Shown here one piece after another: positions 38,174-48,134 of a DNA stretch of 64,000 bases. Source of the stretch: Pseudomonas oryzae (GTDB taxonomy: Bacteria; Pseudomonadota; Gammaproteobacteria; Pseudomonadales; Pseudomonadaceae). Position 1 is the first letter of the stretch. Every line of letters begins with the position of its first letter. Where the stretch lies: contig NZ_LT629751.1 in the NCBI RefSeq assembly GCF_900104805.1, forward strand, positions 3,577,001 through 3,641,000, given 5' to 3'. A program made the position numbers and the translations under genes. Under the pieces are notes generated by a model that did not search any database, was not told the DNA's origin, and worked only from the letters and a program-made list of their open reading frames with translations.

Positions 38174-38985
38174 GCGGGCTTGCTGGTCGTCTCGGCAGCC
38201 GGCTTGGCGCTCGCCGGGGTCCGCTTGGCGGCCGGCTTCGCCGCCGGTTTGGCGGCGGGCTTGGGTGCCGCCGGAGCGGCGGCAGGCTTGCTGGCTGCCG
38301 GCTTGGTAGCCGGCGCCTTGCGCGGCGCCCCCGGGGTCGCCGGCTTGGCCGCCTTGTCCGCTGCGGCACTGGCCGTGGCGGCTGGCTTGCTCGCACTCGT
38401 CCCGGCGCGCTTGGCAGCCGGTTTGCTCGCGGCCGGAGCCGCGGGGGCCTCGGCGGCGGGCGCCGCGACCGCCTTGCCGGCCGCGCTGCGCCGCGGGCGG
38501 GACGGCGCAGTGGCGGCCGCCTTGGGTGGGGTGGGCGGGGTGCTGCGCGTACGCCGGGGAGCCTTGGGCGCCTCGACCTGCGTCTCGCGGCGGGCCAGCA
38601 ACTGGGCGACGGCCTCCTTGACCTTGCCGACGCCCTGGGCCAGATGCAGGCTTTCCTCGGCATCGGTCTTGAGGCGCAGGATGTAGTCGCGGGTTTCGCT
38701 CTGGCGCTGCTTGAGGGTGTCGAGCGCCTCTTCCAGCTCGGCGATGCTGTCGCGGGCCTTGGCCTGGGCCTTGGCCTTGCCGGCGGCGGCGGCTTCCTCG
38801 AGGCGGGCGCGAGCCTTGTGCAACTTGTCCTGCGCCTTGCCGCGCTGCTTCTCGAGCTTGGCCAGCAGCTTCTCGGCCTCCACCAGCGCCTCGCTGCACG
38901 CCTGCTCCAGATGCTCCAGCAGGCTGTGGGACAGTTGCTGCAGCAGATGCAGCGGAGTGGTGACCGGCTTGTTCCTGGTTGCCAT
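38164..38985 (-). CDS. algP: AlgP, histone H1-like alginate regulator
   Basis: A 273-residue DNA-binding protein with two halves. The N-terminal 120 residues are a charged coiled coil (LLQQLSHSLLEHLEQACSEA, then long K/E/A helices). The C-terminal half is a low-complexity basic tail with about eight KPAA units plus KPAT and KPAQ variants, like eukaryotic histone H1. In P. aeruginosa AlgP affects algD and mucoidy. Repeat number varies between strains there. It lies 88 bases after algQ; a PPIase (FKBP) gene that I recall between them in PAO1 is absent. Confidence 0.93.
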   Translation of the reverse strand: MATRNKPVTTPLHLLQQLSHSLLEHLEQACSEALVEAEKLLAKLEKQRGKAQDKLHKARARLEEAAAAGKAKAQAKARDSIAELEEALDTLKQRQSETRDYILRLKTDAEESLHLAQGVGKVKEAVAQLLARRETQVEAPKAPRRTRSTPPTPPKAAATAPSRPRRSAAGKAVAAPAAEAPAAPAASKPAAKRAGTSASKPAATASAAADKAAKPATPGAPRKAPATKPAASKPAAAPAAPKPAAKPAAKPAAKRTPASAKPAAETTSKPAQG

Positions 38986-39073
38986 GCAGACGCCTCCCGG
39001 CTATGTGATGTCAACCCATACTAGCCCCGCAGCAGCCCCGCCGCCAGAGACGGCGCCGGCTCGCGGCCGCAGC

Positions 39074-39538
39074 TCAGCCGGGCTGCGTCTCCTGCTGGCT
39101 GTGCACGTTGTGCAACACCTCGATCAGGCAGTCCTCCAGCTCGAAGCGCTGGTGCAGCAGCTGGCCGAGGCGCTGCAGCTCGCGGGCGAAACTGACGGTG
39201 TCTCGGCAGTCGCCGTTGTCGCAGCGGTCGTTGAAGTCCAGCACCGCCAGGGTGCTGGCCTCGATCTGCGGATAGACCTGGGCCGCAAGCGCCAGAGCGG
39301 CCTGGTCGCCGAAGGCGTGGGCCTCGCCGAGCAGCTGCTCGTAGATCTCGAAGTGACCGGCGGAGACGTAGTCCATCAGCTGGGCGCAGAATCCCTCCAG
39401 CTCGGGGCTGGTGGCCTGTGGTCGGGCATGCAGGATCTGGTAGGCGCTGACCAGCTGGTGGCGATCCTGCAGCCAGCGATCGAGCAACTGGTGGACACCA
39501 CCCCAGCGTTCCTGGGCGTTGCGGCAATTCTCGAGCAT
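39074..39538 (-). CDS. algQ: AlgQ / Rsd anti-sigma-70 factor
   Basis: A 154-residue helical regulator of the Rsd/AlgQ family that binds region 4 of RpoD and shifts polymerase toward other sigma factors in stationary phase; in P. aeruginosa it also affects alginate and siderophores. Family segments are [26 protein letters not shown] (start) and [23 protein letters not shown] at 39538 gives the conserved N-terminus. Its target, rpoD, is also in this window. Confidence 0.94.
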   Translation of the reverse strand: MLENCRNAQERWGGVHQLLDRWLQDRHQLVSAYQILHARPQATSPELEGFCAQLMDYVSAGHFEIYEQLLGEAHAFGDQAALALAAQVYPQIEASTLAVLDFNDRCDNGDCRDTVSFARELQRLGQLLHQRFELEDCLIEVLHNVHSQQETQPG

Positions 39539-39717
39539 GCTACACCTCGCTTCCCGCGTCGGATGTGTTGTTATGCGCAAGGGTATGCGATGCCCCCGGC
39601 ATCGTTGGCCGCCTCGAGAGATCCTCGACCAGCCAGTGCCGGCCAGACTATGCCGGCCTCAGTGCCACCAGCAAGCCATGGCCGGGAATTTTTTGATACG
39701 AATGTCTGAGGCGATTC

Positions 39718-40209
39718 TCAGTTGCGGCGCAACAGCTGCAGCAGCGCCAGCGCGGCCAGGCCGGCGAAGGCCAGCAGGCTCCACTCGGGGATGCTCAGGC
39801 CAAGCAGGGTCCAGGTCACCTCGGCGCAGTCGGCGGTGCCGTGCAGCACCATGCGCACGATGTCCTGGAACGGCAGCGCTTCCATCATGTACTCGAGGCT
39901 CGGCAGGCAGGCCGGCAGCTGGTCCGGCGGCAGGCCCTGCAGCCAGATCTGGCGGCCGGCGGTGGCGATGCCGGCCGCGGCGAACAGCAGGCTCAGCCCC
40001 GCATACACACGCCGGCCACGGCGCTGCGGGCCGTGAATCGCCGCCACCAGGCAGACCAGGCCGACACCGATGAATTCGATCCGCTGCACCACGCACAGCG
40101 GGCAGGGCTCCAGGCCATCGGCATGTTCCAGGTACAGGCCGAAGGCCAGCAGCCCGGCGCAGACCAGGAAGGCGAGAAGGTTGAGCAGGCGGGGATTGGC
40201 CAGCGGCAT
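39718..40209 (-). CDS. dsbB: disulfide bond formation protein B (DsbB/DsbH)
   Basis: Inner-membrane quinone-linked oxidase that recharges DsbA; 163 residues with four helices. Both redox cysteine pairs are present: CPLC (C36 and C39) in the first periplasmic loop and C101/C128 in the second (LPACLPSLEY, TADCAEV). In PAO1 the gene at this place is called dsbH, one of two DsbB-like genes. ATG 40209 fits the first helix. It lies between algQ and the hemY terminator. Confidence 0.92.
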   Translation of the reverse strand: MPLANPRLLNLLAFLVCAGLLAFGLYLEHADGLEPCPLCVVQRIEFIGVGLVCLVAAIHGPQRRGRRVYAGLSLLFAAAGIATAGRQIWLQGLPPDQLPACLPSLEYMMEALPFQDIVRMVLHGTADCAEVTWTLLGLSIPEWSLLAFAGLAALALLQLLRRN

Positions 40210-40255
40210 GGCGGCTCCGGGGTCGGGAAAAGAGAGGGCGTTACGGTAGAGGAAA

Positions 40256-40283
40256 GCCGGGCGGCCTTTCAAGGCCGCCCGGC
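40256..40283 (-). terminator. terminator after hemY
   Basis: A perfect 13-bp stem GCCGGGCGGCCTT/AAGGCCGCCCGGC with a 2-base tip lies 40 bases beyond the hemY stop; the minus strand continues TTTCCTC. It closes the hem operon. Confidence 0.75.
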
Positions 40284-40323
40284 AGAGCCAACGCACCACT
40301 TGTCAAGCCGCTGGCGACGGTCG

Positions 40324-41544
40324 TCACTTCCGCTCGGCGGTCGGCTGCGGCAAGGCCGGCAGCGCCGCGCCGAGCAGGCCCAGGCTGTCCTGCAGCAGGC
40401 GGTTGCTGCGCTCCAGGTCGCCCAGGCGGGCGAGCAGACGGGCCAGCTCGCCACAGGCCTCGACGCTACGCTCGACGCGCAGGCTGTGCTCGAAGTAGTC
40501 GCGCGCCTTGCCCCACAACTGGTTGCGCAGGGCCAGACGGCCGAGGGTCAGCAGCAGGCCGGGGTGCTCGGGCTGCTCCTTCAGCCAGGCCTCGGCGCTG
40601 GCCAGCTGGCGCGCCGGGTCGCGGCCCTGGAGGCGACCGTAGAGCTCGACCAGACGGGCGTCGAACTGGCGCTTGAGGCCGCCGCGCAGCGCCTCCTCGG
40701 CTTCCGCCTCGGCACCGAGGCGCTGCAGCTGCTCGGCGTAGGCCGCCAGCGCCCCCGGACTTTGCCGCTGCGCCTGGGGCAGCTGCTGCCAGGCCTTGTT
40801 GAGCGCCGCCAGCCCCTGCTCGGCGGCGCGCGCCAGCTGGATGCGCCGCGCCTGCCGCTCGAGCGCCTCCAGCTCGACCTCCTTGAGCAGCTTGTGGCGG
40901 CGCAGCTCGGGCGCCAGCTCGCCGAGCGCCGCCCAGTCCTCCTGACGCCGGTACAGTTGCAGGAGCAGACGCAGCAGGTGGGGATTGTGCGCCTGGCGCT
41001 CGCGCAGCGGCTGCAACGCCGCCAGCGCTTCGGCATCGGCGCCGCGCGCCATCAGCAGCTGCGCGCGGGTCAGGGCGATGGCCGCGTCGGCCTTGGGCTC
41101 GCGCTCGCGGGCCTGTTCGAGCAGCTGCTCGGCAGTGGCGTGCTCGCCCAGCTCGCTGGCCGCGCGCGCCGCCGCCAGGTAGTTGACCAGCGGCTGCTGG
41201 CCGTGCTCGGCGGCGCGGCGCAGCAGGCGCAGGGCATGCGCCCAGCGCCCGGCGGCCAGCTCGAGCAGGCCGCGCTGGGCGGCGAGCTGACCGCGACGCA
41301 TGCGGTTGCGCGACGACCAGGGATTGACCAGTCGCCCCGAGGCGCCCATCAGGCCGAGCAGCAGGCGCACGCCGAACAGCAGCGCCCACAGGCCGAGGCC
41401 GACGGCGAGGAAGACCCAGAAGGTCGACTCGTAGCGGAAGCCCTTGTAGGCGATCAGCACGTAGCCGGCCTGATCGGCGATGGCCAGACCGAGCAGCGCG
41501 GCGCCGAGGATGACCAGCAGGAACAGCAGGAAGGTGCGATTCAT
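40324..41544 (-). CDS. hemY: HemY protein (TPR membrane protein)
   Basis: A 406-residue inner-membrane protein with two N-terminal helices (MNRTFLLFLLVILGAALLGL and WVFLAVGLGLWALLFGVRLL) and a cytoplasmic-type TPR region (for example RGLLELAAGRWAHALRLLRR). It is associated with haem synthesis but is not an enzyme of the pathway and is unrelated to protoporphyrinogen oxidase HemY of Gram-positives. Its start overlaps the hemX stop by four bases (ATGA). Confidence 0.92.
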   Translation of the reverse strand: MNRTFLLFLLVILGAALLGLAIADQAGYVLIAYKGFRYESTFWVFLAVGLGLWALLFGVRLLLGLMGASGRLVNPWSSRNRMRRGQLAAQRGLLELAAGRWAHALRLLRRAAEHGQQPLVNYLAAARAASELGEHATAEQLLEQAREREPKADAAIALTRAQLLMARGADAEALAALQPLRERQAHNPHLLRLLLQLYRRQEDWAALGELAPELRRHKLLKEVELEALERQARRIQLARAAEQGLAALNKAWQQLPQAQRQSPGALAAYAEQLQRLGAEAEAEEALRGGLKRQFDARLVELYGRLQGRDPARQLASAEAWLKEQPEHPGLLLTLGRLALRNQLWGKARDYFEHSLRVERSVEACGELARLLARLGDLERSNRLLQDSLGLLGAALPALPQPTAERK

Positions 41545-42737
41545 TGGCCCTCCTCCGCCGCATGCCCGCCCGCCGGCGCCGCGGCAGGTACGGGCTCGGC
41601 CGGTTGCTCGTCCCGGGCGCCGACCTGACGGGCGGCGGCCTCCAGCTCGGCACGCTCGCGCCGGGCGAGGTAGGCCTGCAGGGCGTCGAGCGCCGGGGTC
41701 AGATCGGGCAGCTCCTGGGCCACCGGCTGGGCGGCGAGTTCGCCGAGGCGGTCGTGGAGCGCCTGGTTTTCCGGGCTGTCCAGGCCGAAGTAGCGCTGCA
41801 GCAGGGCACGGCCTTGCTCCAGGGCGCTGTGGTAGACCTGCGGCTGGCCGTTGAGCACCGCCCACTGCGCCTGCTCCAGGGCCAGACGCAGGGCCAGGCG
41901 CAGCTGCTCGAGGGTCTGCCCGGCGAGCAGCGGCTTGACCTCGTCGCTGGCGGTGAACTCCAGGCGCACGAAGCCGCTCAGGTGCCGCCACCAGTCGGCC
42001 CAGCCGCTGGCGCCGTCACCCTCGGCGACCTGCGCCGCGGCTGGCAGGCTGCCCTCCTGCGGATGGAATTCGGGGCGGCGGGTGTTCAGCCGCGCGGCCT
42101 GCTCGCCGAGCGCGGTGAGCTGCAGGAACACGCCGGTGCGATCGATCACCGGCAAGCGACGCAGCGCCTCCAGGGCCCCCACCAGCTGCTCGCGGGCGGC
42201 GAAGGCGGCCGGATCGTCGTGGTCGCGCAGGATCTGGTCGGCGGCGTCGACCAGGAAGCGCGCGCTGGCGACATCCTGCAGCGCCGACAGGCGCAGGCTG
42301 GCCAGGCGCAGCAGATGCTCGGCCTCGGCCAGGCGCCACTCCTGGCGACTGGCGCCGAGCACGCGGTCGACCCGCTCGCTGAGCTGCTGCTGGCCGAGCT
42401 GCAGGTCGGCCAGCAGGCGGCGGCGCTCCTCCAGCTCGGCCGGCGACGGCAGCTGGGACAATTGGTGACTCATCACCAGGTCGCGCTCGGCCAGCCCCAT
42501 CGACTGGCTGCGCGCCTCCTCGAGGCTGCGCTGCTGCTGCAGCTCGGCGTCATGCAGCGCACGCATCTGCCACAGGCTCCAGCCGCCCGCCAGCAGGCCG
42601 GCGGCGCCCAGCAGCAGCGCCAGCACGGACAGCGAGCGGCCGTTGCCGGCGCCACGACGCGGCGGCGCGGGGGGCGTGACGCTCGCGGCAGTCGCGGCGG
42701 AGACTTGTTCTTCGGTTTGCGGAGCTGGGTCGGTCAC
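41541..42737 (-). CDS. hemX: HemX protein (putative uroporphyrinogen-III C-methyltransferase homologue)
   Basis: A 398-residue membrane-anchored protein: a short cytoplasmic leader, one helix near residues 36-56 (SVLALLLGAAGLLAGGWSLW), then a long coiled coil and a periplasmic helical domain. HemX is often mislabelled a methyltransferase; no SAM motif is visible. It lies 53 bases after hemD and is coupled to hemY. Confidence 0.92.
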   Translation of the reverse strand: MTDPAPQTEEQVSAATAASVTPPAPPRRGAGNGRSLSVLALLLGAAGLLAGGWSLWQMRALHDAELQQQRSLEEARSQSMGLAERDLVMSHQLSQLPSPAELEERRRLLADLQLGQQQLSERVDRVLGASRQEWRLAEAEHLLRLASLRLSALQDVASARFLVDAADQILRDHDDPAAFAAREQLVGALEALRRLPVIDRTGVFLQLTALGEQAARLNTRRPEFHPQEGSLPAAAQVAEGDGASGWADWWRHLSGFVRLEFTASDEVKPLLAGQTLEQLRLALRLALEQAQWAVLNGQPQVYHSALEQGRALLQRYFGLDSPENQALHDRLGELAAQPVAQELPDLTPALDALQAYLARRERAELEAAARQVGARDEQPAEPVPAAAPAGGHAAEEGQ

Positions 42738-42790
42738 ATCGGCATCCTTCTGGTCGGTTCACACGGCCGGCAGCTCGGCGCTGGCCGTTC

Positions 42791-43564
42791 TCAGCGTTCC
42801 ATGGCGCCCGGCCCCTCGGCCAGACACGCCAGCAGGGCCGCGGCACTCGCCCCGCGGCAGTCTCGTACATCCAGGGCGCCGGCCGCGCGGGCCAGCGCGG
42901 CGACCCGCGGGCTGGGCACGAACAGCGGCAGGCGCGCCAGCAGCGGCCAGTCGTCTGCGGCCAGCGCCTGCAGATTGGCCAGCCCCTCGCCGCTGCTGAC
43001 CACCAGGCCGTTCAGGGCCTGCTCGCGTAGCGCGCGCATCAGGGCGCCGGGCGGATAGTCGGGCAGGTGGCGGCGATACAGGGAAAGATAGTCGACGGCC
43101 GCGCCCTGCTCGCGCAAGCGCTCGGCCAGCCAATCGCGGCCGCCCTCGCCACGCAGGATCAGCACGCGCGGGTTGGGCACGGCGAGCGCGTGCTGCAGCT
43201 GCGGCAGGGCCAGCAGCGCCTCGCTATCGTCGCCCGCGTCCGGCCAGCAGGCGTCCAGGCCGTAGGCGTCGAGCAGCGCGCCGGTGGCGGCGCCAACGGC
43301 GAACCAGCGCTGGCGCATCGGCGGCTGCGGCCAGTAGCGGTCGAGCAGCGCGAGCCCGAGGCGCGCCGCCGGCTTGCTGACCGCCACCACCGCGCAGTAG
43401 CGGTCGAGATCGAGAAACACGCCGCGCTGTTCCGGGGTTTCGGCCAGCGCCTCGATCTCCAGCAGCGGCAGGCAGTGGCCGAACACACCGTGCCCGGCCA
43501 GGGTCTGCGCCAGGGCGGCGCAGTCCTCGGCCGGGCGGGTCAGCAGCAGACGCCAGTCGCTCAC
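42791..43564 (-). CDS. hemD: uroporphyrinogen-III synthase
   Basis: Cyclises hydroxymethylbilane to uroporphyrinogen III with ring-D inversion; 257 residues. The sequence is typically poorly conserved but shows [19 protein letters not shown] at the start and [18 protein letters not shown] late. The start is GTG at 43564, overlapping the hemC stop (GTGA), the usual coupling for this pair. The length and its place between hemC and hemX support the call. Confidence 0.92.
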   Translation of the reverse strand: MSDWRLLLTRPAEDCAALAQTLAGHGVFGHCLPLLEIEALAETPEQRGVFLDLDRYCAVVAVSKPAARLGLALLDRYWPQPPMRQRWFAVGAATGALLDAYGLDACWPDAGDDSEALLALPQLQHALAVPNPRVLILRGEGGRDWLAERLREQGAAVDYLSLYRRHLPDYPPGALMRALREQALNGLVVSSGEGLANLQALAADDWPLLARLPLFVPSPRVAALARAAGALDVRDCRGASAAALLACLAEGPGAMER

Positions 43565-44499
43565 GGCTGGCCGGCCTCGCCGTAGACCGCGGCGAGGATG
43601 CGGTCGGCGCCCTGCGCCAGCAGCGCCTCGGCGACCTGCACGCCCAGCGCTTCGGCCGCGCCGCGCGGCGCGCGGGCCTCGGCGCGCAGCAGCGCGCCGC
43701 CGTCGGGCTGGCCGACCAGGCCGCGCAGCCACAGCTGGTCGCCCTCGAGCAGCGCGTAGCAGGCGATCGGCACCTGGCAGCCGCCGTTGAGATGCTTGTT
43801 CAGCGCGCGCTCGGCGTTCACCCGGTCGGCGGTATCGGCATGGTGCAGCGGGGCCAGCAGGGCGTGCACCTCGCTGTCGGCGCTGCGGCATTCGATGCCC
43901 ACCGCGCCCTGGCCACCGGCCGGCAGGCTGTCCTCGGCGCTGATGAAGGCGCGGATGCGCGCCTCGAAGCCGAGACGGATCAGCCCGGCGGCGGCGAGGA
44001 TGATGGCGTCGTACTCGCCGGCGTCGAGCTTGGCCAGACGGGTGTTCACGTTGCCGCGCAGGAAGTGGATCTTCAGGTCCGGACGGCGCGCCAGCAGCTG
44101 CGCCTGGCGGCGCAGGCTGGAGGTGCCGACCACGCTGCCGGCCGGCAGCGCGTCGAGGCTCTCGTAGGTATTGGAGACGAAGGCGTCGCGCGGGTCCTCG
44201 CGCTCGCAGATGCAGTACAGGCCGAGCCCCGCGGGGAAGTCCATCGGCACGTCCTTCATCGAGTGCACGGCGATGTCCGCCTCGTTCTCCAGCAGGGCGG
44301 TTTCCAGCTCCTTGACGAACAGGCCCTTGCCGCCGATCTTCGCCAGCGGCGCGTCGAGCAGCTTGTCGCCGCGACTGACCATCGGCACCAGGCTCACGAG
44401 CAGGCCGGGATGGGCCGCCTCGAGACGGGCCTTGACGTATTCGGCCTGCCACAGGGCGAGGGCACTCTTGCGGGTGGCGATGCGGATTTCGCGGGGCAT
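43561..44499 (-). CDS. hemC: hydroxymethylbilane synthase (porphobilinogen deaminase)
   Basis: Joins four porphobilinogens; 312 residues. Signatures: [19 protein letters not shown] (start), [50 protein letters not shown] and [13 protein letters not shown], where the cysteine carries the dipyrromethane cofactor. ATG 44499 is preferred to a TTG two codons upstream because it is an ATG and gives the length seen in relatives. It lies 114 bases after algR with its own possible promoter. Confidence 0.96.
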   Translation of the reverse strand: MPREIRIATRKSALALWQAEYVKARLEAAHPGLLVSLVPMVSRGDKLLDAPLAKIGGKGLFVKELETALLENEADIAVHSMKDVPMDFPAGLGLYCICEREDPRDAFVSNTYESLDALPAGSVVGTSSLRRQAQLLARRPDLKIHFLRGNVNTRLAKLDAGEYDAIILAAAGLIRLGFEARIRAFISAEDSLPAGGQGAVGIECRSADSEVHALLAPLHHADTADRVNAERALNKHLNGGCQVPIACYALLEGDQLWLRGLVGQPDGGALLRAEARAPRGAAEALGVQVAEALLAQGADRILAAVYGEAGQP

Positions 44500-44530
44500 G
44501 GGCAATTCCGGATGCAGGTGGATTGCCGCG

Positions 44531-44536
44531 ATGATA
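44531..44536 (-). promoter_or_regulatory. possible -10 box of hemC
   Basis: TATCAT on the minus strand, 32 bases before the hemC start. The -35 region at 17 bases is GC-rich and unlike consensus, so this is a weak prediction. Confidence 0.3.
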
Positions 44537-44613
44537 ACAGGCTCGGCGCGGCGGCTGGACCGGCCCGGCGCAAGGAAAGGCGGCGCCGGTTCAGTCGGCG
44601 TCGCCTGCGGACA

Positions 44614-45357
44614 TCACAGCTCGTTCATCAGCTTGCGCACGCCGGCCACATGGCGGCGGCTGACGGTCAGCGCCTCGTCGCCGAGGCCGCGCAGGTAGAG
44701 CTGGAAATGGCCGAGCGGAGTGCGCTGCAGGCGCTCGATGCGGGCGCGGGCGACCAGGGCGTTGCGGTGGATACGCACGAAACGCTCGCCGAACTCGTCC
44801 TCCAGGGCCTTGAGCGGTTCGTCGAGCAGCACCTCGCCATGTTCGTGGCGCAGGGTCACGTACTTGTGGTCGGCGATGAAGTAGATCACCTGCTCCAGCG
44901 GAATCAGGTCGATGCCCTTGCGGGTGCGCGCGCCGATGTGGCTGCGCGGCGCCGTGTGCTCCGCGGCGGGGCGGCCGAGGGCGGCCAGCTGCACGCGGTT
45001 GGGTCGCTCGGCCTTCTTCAGCGCCTCGGCCAGCGCCTCGGGGCGCACCGGCTTGACCAGATAGCCGACCGCGCTGACCTGGAAGGCGTCGAGGGCGAAC
45101 TCGTCGTGGGCGGTACAGAAGATCACCGCCGGCGGCGTGTCGCGCTCGCACAGCTTGGCCGCCACCTGCAGGCCGTCGAGGCCGGGCATGCGGATGTCCA
45201 GCAGGACGATGTCGGGCTTGAGGCTGTCGATCAGCGCCAGGGCTTCTTCGCCGTTACCGGCCTGAGGCTCGAGCACGCGATAGCCGTCCAGTTGCCCGAC
45301 CATTCGAGCCAGGCGTTCACGCGCGAGGGGTTCGTCGTCGACGATCAGGACATTCAT
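44614..45357 (-). CDS. algR: AlgR, LytTR response regulator
   Basis: Two-component regulator (247 residues) of alginate, twitching and virulence in P. aeruginosa. The receiver domain has the acidic pocket (IVDDEP), D54 as phospho-acceptor (IVLLDIRMPGLDG) and also D85, both at the AlgR numbering. A LytTR DNA-binding domain follows (DLIPLEQVIYFIADHKYVTL, RIHRNALVARARIERL). Its start overlaps the algZ stop by four bases, so sensor and regulator are co-made. hemC lies downstream, the order known from P. aeruginosa. Confidence 0.96.
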   Translation of the reverse strand: MNVLIVDDEPLARERLARMVGQLDGYRVLEPQAGNGEEALALIDSLKPDIVLLDIRMPGLDGLQVAAKLCERDTPPAVIFCTAHDEFALDAFQVSAVGYLVKPVRPEALAEALKKAERPNRVQLAALGRPAAEHTAPRSHIGARTRKGIDLIPLEQVIYFIADHKYVTLRHEHGEVLLDEPLKALEDEFGERFVRIHRNALVARARIERLQRTPLGHFQLYLRGLGDEALTVSRRHVAGVRKLMNEL

Positions 45358-46433
45358 GATGCTCTGGCTTCCTGCGTGGGTCTTGCACAAGCATAGCGTA
45401 GACAGGTGAAGTGCCGTCCGTCACGGCGCTCGATGCTCAGACTCGCGTCTGGCCCGAAAAGTGCCGCCAGGCGTGCCTCGATATTGCCCAGCGCCAGGCG
45501 GGTGCCGCCCGACTCGACGGCTTCCGCCTCGGCCAGCGGGTTGCTCACGCACAGATGAAAGTGGCCGTCGGCGTATTCGGCGCGCACCTCGACCAGGCCG
45601 CCGTCGATGCGCGGCTGCACGCCGTGGATGATGGCGTTCTCCAGCAGCGGTTGCAGGGTCAGCTGGGGGATCGGCAGGTCGTCCGGCACGCCGTCGATCC
45701 GCCAGTCGAGGCGCAGGCGCTCGCCGAGGCGGTACTGCTCGATCGACAGGTAGCGGCGCGCCAGGGCCAGTTCGTCGCGCCAGGCCACCAGGCTGCCCGG
45801 CTTGGCCAGACTGGCGCGGAACAGGTCGGAGAGGTCGAGCACCGCCTGCTCGGCCTTGTCCGCGTCGATGGCGATCAGGCTGGCGATGCTGTTCAGGCTG
45901 TTGAACAGGAAGTGCGGGCGGATGCGCGCCTGCAGCGCCTCGATCCGCGCCCGCAGCTCGGCCTGCTGCTGGCGGCGCCACTGGCTCTGCAGCCAGAAGT
46001 AGCGCAGCACCAGGCCGGACATGATCAGCGCGATCAGGCCGTGGCGCAGGTACAGGTTGAGCTGGCCCTCCAGCGGCCGCGGCGTGGCCAGGCCGAACCA
46101 GCCGGCCGCCCAGGTGCAGGCCAGGGTCAGCGCCACCACCAGCGCGCCGCACAGAACCCCGGCCAGCGCCTGCGGCAGGCGCATCAGCCAGGGCCGCAGG
46201 CGGCACAGCGCCGCCGCCGAGAGCAGCACCAGCCACTGCACGAACAGCGAGGTCAGCGCCAGGCGCACCCAGTCGAACGCCGGCTGCAGCGGCTCGGCCA
46301 GCACCAGCACCAGCACCAGCAGCTCGGCCAGCAGCACCAGGCTGAGCAGCGCCTCCGGCGCGCACAGCTCGGGCAGGAAGAAGTCGTCGGATGAAGCCGG
46401 CGGGCGGGTGCCGGCGGACCAGGGTCTGCGCAT
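45354..46433 (-). CDS. algZ: AlgZ/FimS, LytS-type sensor kinase
   Basis: A 359-residue unorthodox histidine kinase. About four hydrophobic helices fill residues 28-145. The His_kinase domain carries H174 in [16 protein letters not shown], and the ATP-binding part holds [18 protein letters not shown] and a late GNIEARL. It pairs with AlgR; in P. aeruginosa it is needed for type IV pilus function. It is divergent from argH. Confidence 0.93.
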   Translation of the reverse strand: MRRPWSAGTRPPASSDDFFLPELCAPEALLSLVLLAELLVLVLVLAEPLQPAFDWVRLALTSLFVQWLVLLSAAALCRLRPWLMRLPQALAGVLCGALVVALTLACTWAAGWFGLATPRPLEGQLNLYLRHGLIALIMSGLVLRYFWLQSQWRRQQQAELRARIEALQARIRPHFLFNSLNSIASLIAIDADKAEQAVLDLSDLFRASLAKPGSLVAWRDELALARRYLSIEQYRLGERLRLDWRIDGVPDDLPIPQLTLQPLLENAIIHGVQPRIDGGLVEVRAEYADGHFHLCVSNPLAEAEAVESGGTRLALGNIEARLAALFGPDASLSIERRDGRHFTCLRYACARPTQEARAS

Positions 46434-46588
46434 CGCGCCAGTGTCGACGCCGACCGTTCGTCCGGCAAGCAGCCACGCACACGGGCGGTGACCTGCGTCA
46501 CCGAATGCCGCTGCCGGGTTTTGCCGGTCGACCTGCTATCATGCCGGCCATCCCTTCGTACCCCGCACGCACAGCACGCGAGACACCG

Positions 46589-47983
46589 ATGAGCAGCGAA
46601 AAAACCAACCAGTCCTGGGGCGGCCGCTTCAGCGAGCCGGTCGACGCCTTCGTCGCCCGCTTCACCGCCTCCGTCGACTTCGACAAGCGCCTGTACCGCC
46701 ACGACATCATGGGCTCGATCGCCCACGCCACCATGCTGGAACAGGCCGGCGTGCTGACCGTCGCCGAGCGCGACGCGATCATCGACGGCCTCAAGCAGAT
46801 CCAGGCCGAGATCGAGGCCGGCAGCTTCGACTGGCGCGTCGATCTGGAAGACGTGCACATGAACATCGAGGCGCGCCTGACCGACCGCATCGGCATCACC
46901 GGCAAGAAGCTGCACACCGGCCGTAGCCGCAACGACCAGGTGGCCACCGACATCCGCCTGTGGCTGCGCGACGAGATCGACGTCATCCTCGGCGAGATCA
47001 CCCGCCTGCAGGAGGGTCTGCTGGCGCAGGCCGAGCAGCACGCCGAGGTGATCATGCCAGGCTTCACCCACCTGCAGACCGCCCAGCCGGTGAGCTTCGG
47101 CCACCACCTCTTGGCCTGGTTCGAGATGCTGTCGCGCGACTACGAGCGCCTGGTCGACTGCCGCAAGCGGGTCAACCGCATGCCGCTCGGCTCCGCCGCG
47201 CTGGCCGGCACCACCTACCCGATCCAGCGCGAGATCACCTGCCAGCTGCTCGGCTTCGAGGCCATCGGCGGCAACTCGCTGGACGGCGTGTCGGACCGCG
47301 ACTTCGCCATCGAATTCTGCGCCGCCGCCTCGCTGGCGATGATGCACCTGTCGCGCTTCTCCGAGGAGCTGGTGCTGTGGACCAGCGCGCAGTTCAACTT
47401 CATCGAACTGCCCGACCGCTTCTGCACCGGCTCGTCGATCATGCCGCAGAAGAAGAACCCGGACGTCCCCGAGCTGGTGCGCGGCAAGAGCGGCCGCGTA
47501 TTCGGCGCGCTGACCGGCCTGCTGACCCTGATGAAGGGCCAGCCGCTGGCCTACAACAAGGACAACCAGGAGGACAAGGAGCCGCTGTTCGACGCCGCCG
47601 ACACCCTGCGCGACTCGCTGCGCGCCTTCGCCGACATGGTCCCGGCCATCAAGCCGCGCGTCGAGGTGATGCGCGAGGCCGCTCGTCGTGGCTTCTCCAC
47701 CGCCACCGATCTCGCCGACTACCTGGTGCGCAAGGGCCTGCCGTTCCGCGACTGCCACGAGATCGTCGGCCACGCGGTGAAGTACGGCGTGCAGACCGGC
47801 AAGGACTTGGCCGAGATGAGCCTCGACGAGCTGCGCCAGTTCAGCGACCAGATCGGCGACGACGTGTTCGCCGTGCTGACCCTGGAAGGCTCGGTCAACG
47901 CCCGCAACCATATCGGCGGCACCGCCCCGGCCCAGGTGCGCGCCGCCGTGGCCCGCGGCCGCGAACTGCTGGCCGCGCGCTGA
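46589..47983 (+). CDS. argH: argininosuccinate lyase
   Basis: Last step of arginine synthesis: splits argininosuccinate into arginine and fumarate. It has 464 residues, the normal length. The superfamily signature [20 protein letters not shown] is intact, with [20 protein letters not shown] and [16 protein letters not shown] also present. ATG at 46589 ([17 protein letters not shown]) is the conserved start; an earlier in-frame ATG would add unrelated sequence. It is divergent from algZ. A TATCAT lies at 46537-46542 without a clear -35. Confidence 0.97.
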   Translation: MSSEKTNQSWGGRFSEPVDAFVARFTASVDFDKRLYRHDIMGSIAHATMLEQAGVLTVAERDAIIDGLKQIQAEIEAGSFDWRVDLEDVHMNIEARLTDRIGITGKKLHTGRSRNDQVATDIRLWLRDEIDVILGEITRLQEGLLAQAEQHAEVIMPGFTHLQTAQPVSFGHHLLAWFEMLSRDYERLVDCRKRVNRMPLGSAALAGTTYPIQREITCQLLGFEAIGGNSLDGVSDRDFAIEFCAAASLAMMHLSRFSEELVLWTSAQFNFIELPDRFCTGSSIMPQKKNPDVPELVRGKSGRVFGALTGLLTLMKGQPLAYNKDNQEDKEPLFDAADTLRDSLRAFADMVPAIKPRVEVMREAARRGFSTATDLADYLVRKGLPFRDCHEIVGHAVKYGVQTGKDLAEMSLDELRQFSDQIGDDVFAVLTLEGSVNARNHIGGTAPAQVRAAVARGRELLAAR

Positions 47984-48027
47984 GTGCGTAGGCGCCATCA
48001 TGCGCACCATGGCCGCGCGGCAGCCTG

Positions 48028-48048
48028 AGGGTGCGCGCGGCGCACCCT
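48028..48048. repeat. perfect hairpin downstream of argH (REP-like)
   Basis: A 9-bp perfect inverted repeat AGGGTGCGC/GCGCACCCT with a GCG loop, 44 bases after argH. The GTAGGGTGCGC-type core resembles extragenic palindromes seen in Pseudomonas genomes. There is no T run, so termination is uncertain. Confidence 0.5.
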
Positions 48049-48134
48049 ACAGGGCCACCCGCGACCAACGAGCGCTTGCCGCGCCCGGCATCGGCGGGGT
48101 ATGAAGGAGGCCACGGCCGCCCGGAATCCCCGCC

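Noticed and set aside
42791-44452. 553-codon frame joining hemC territory to hemD
   Set aside because: The upstream part is hemC in the wrong frame; hemD starts at GTG 43564 overlapping the hemC stop.
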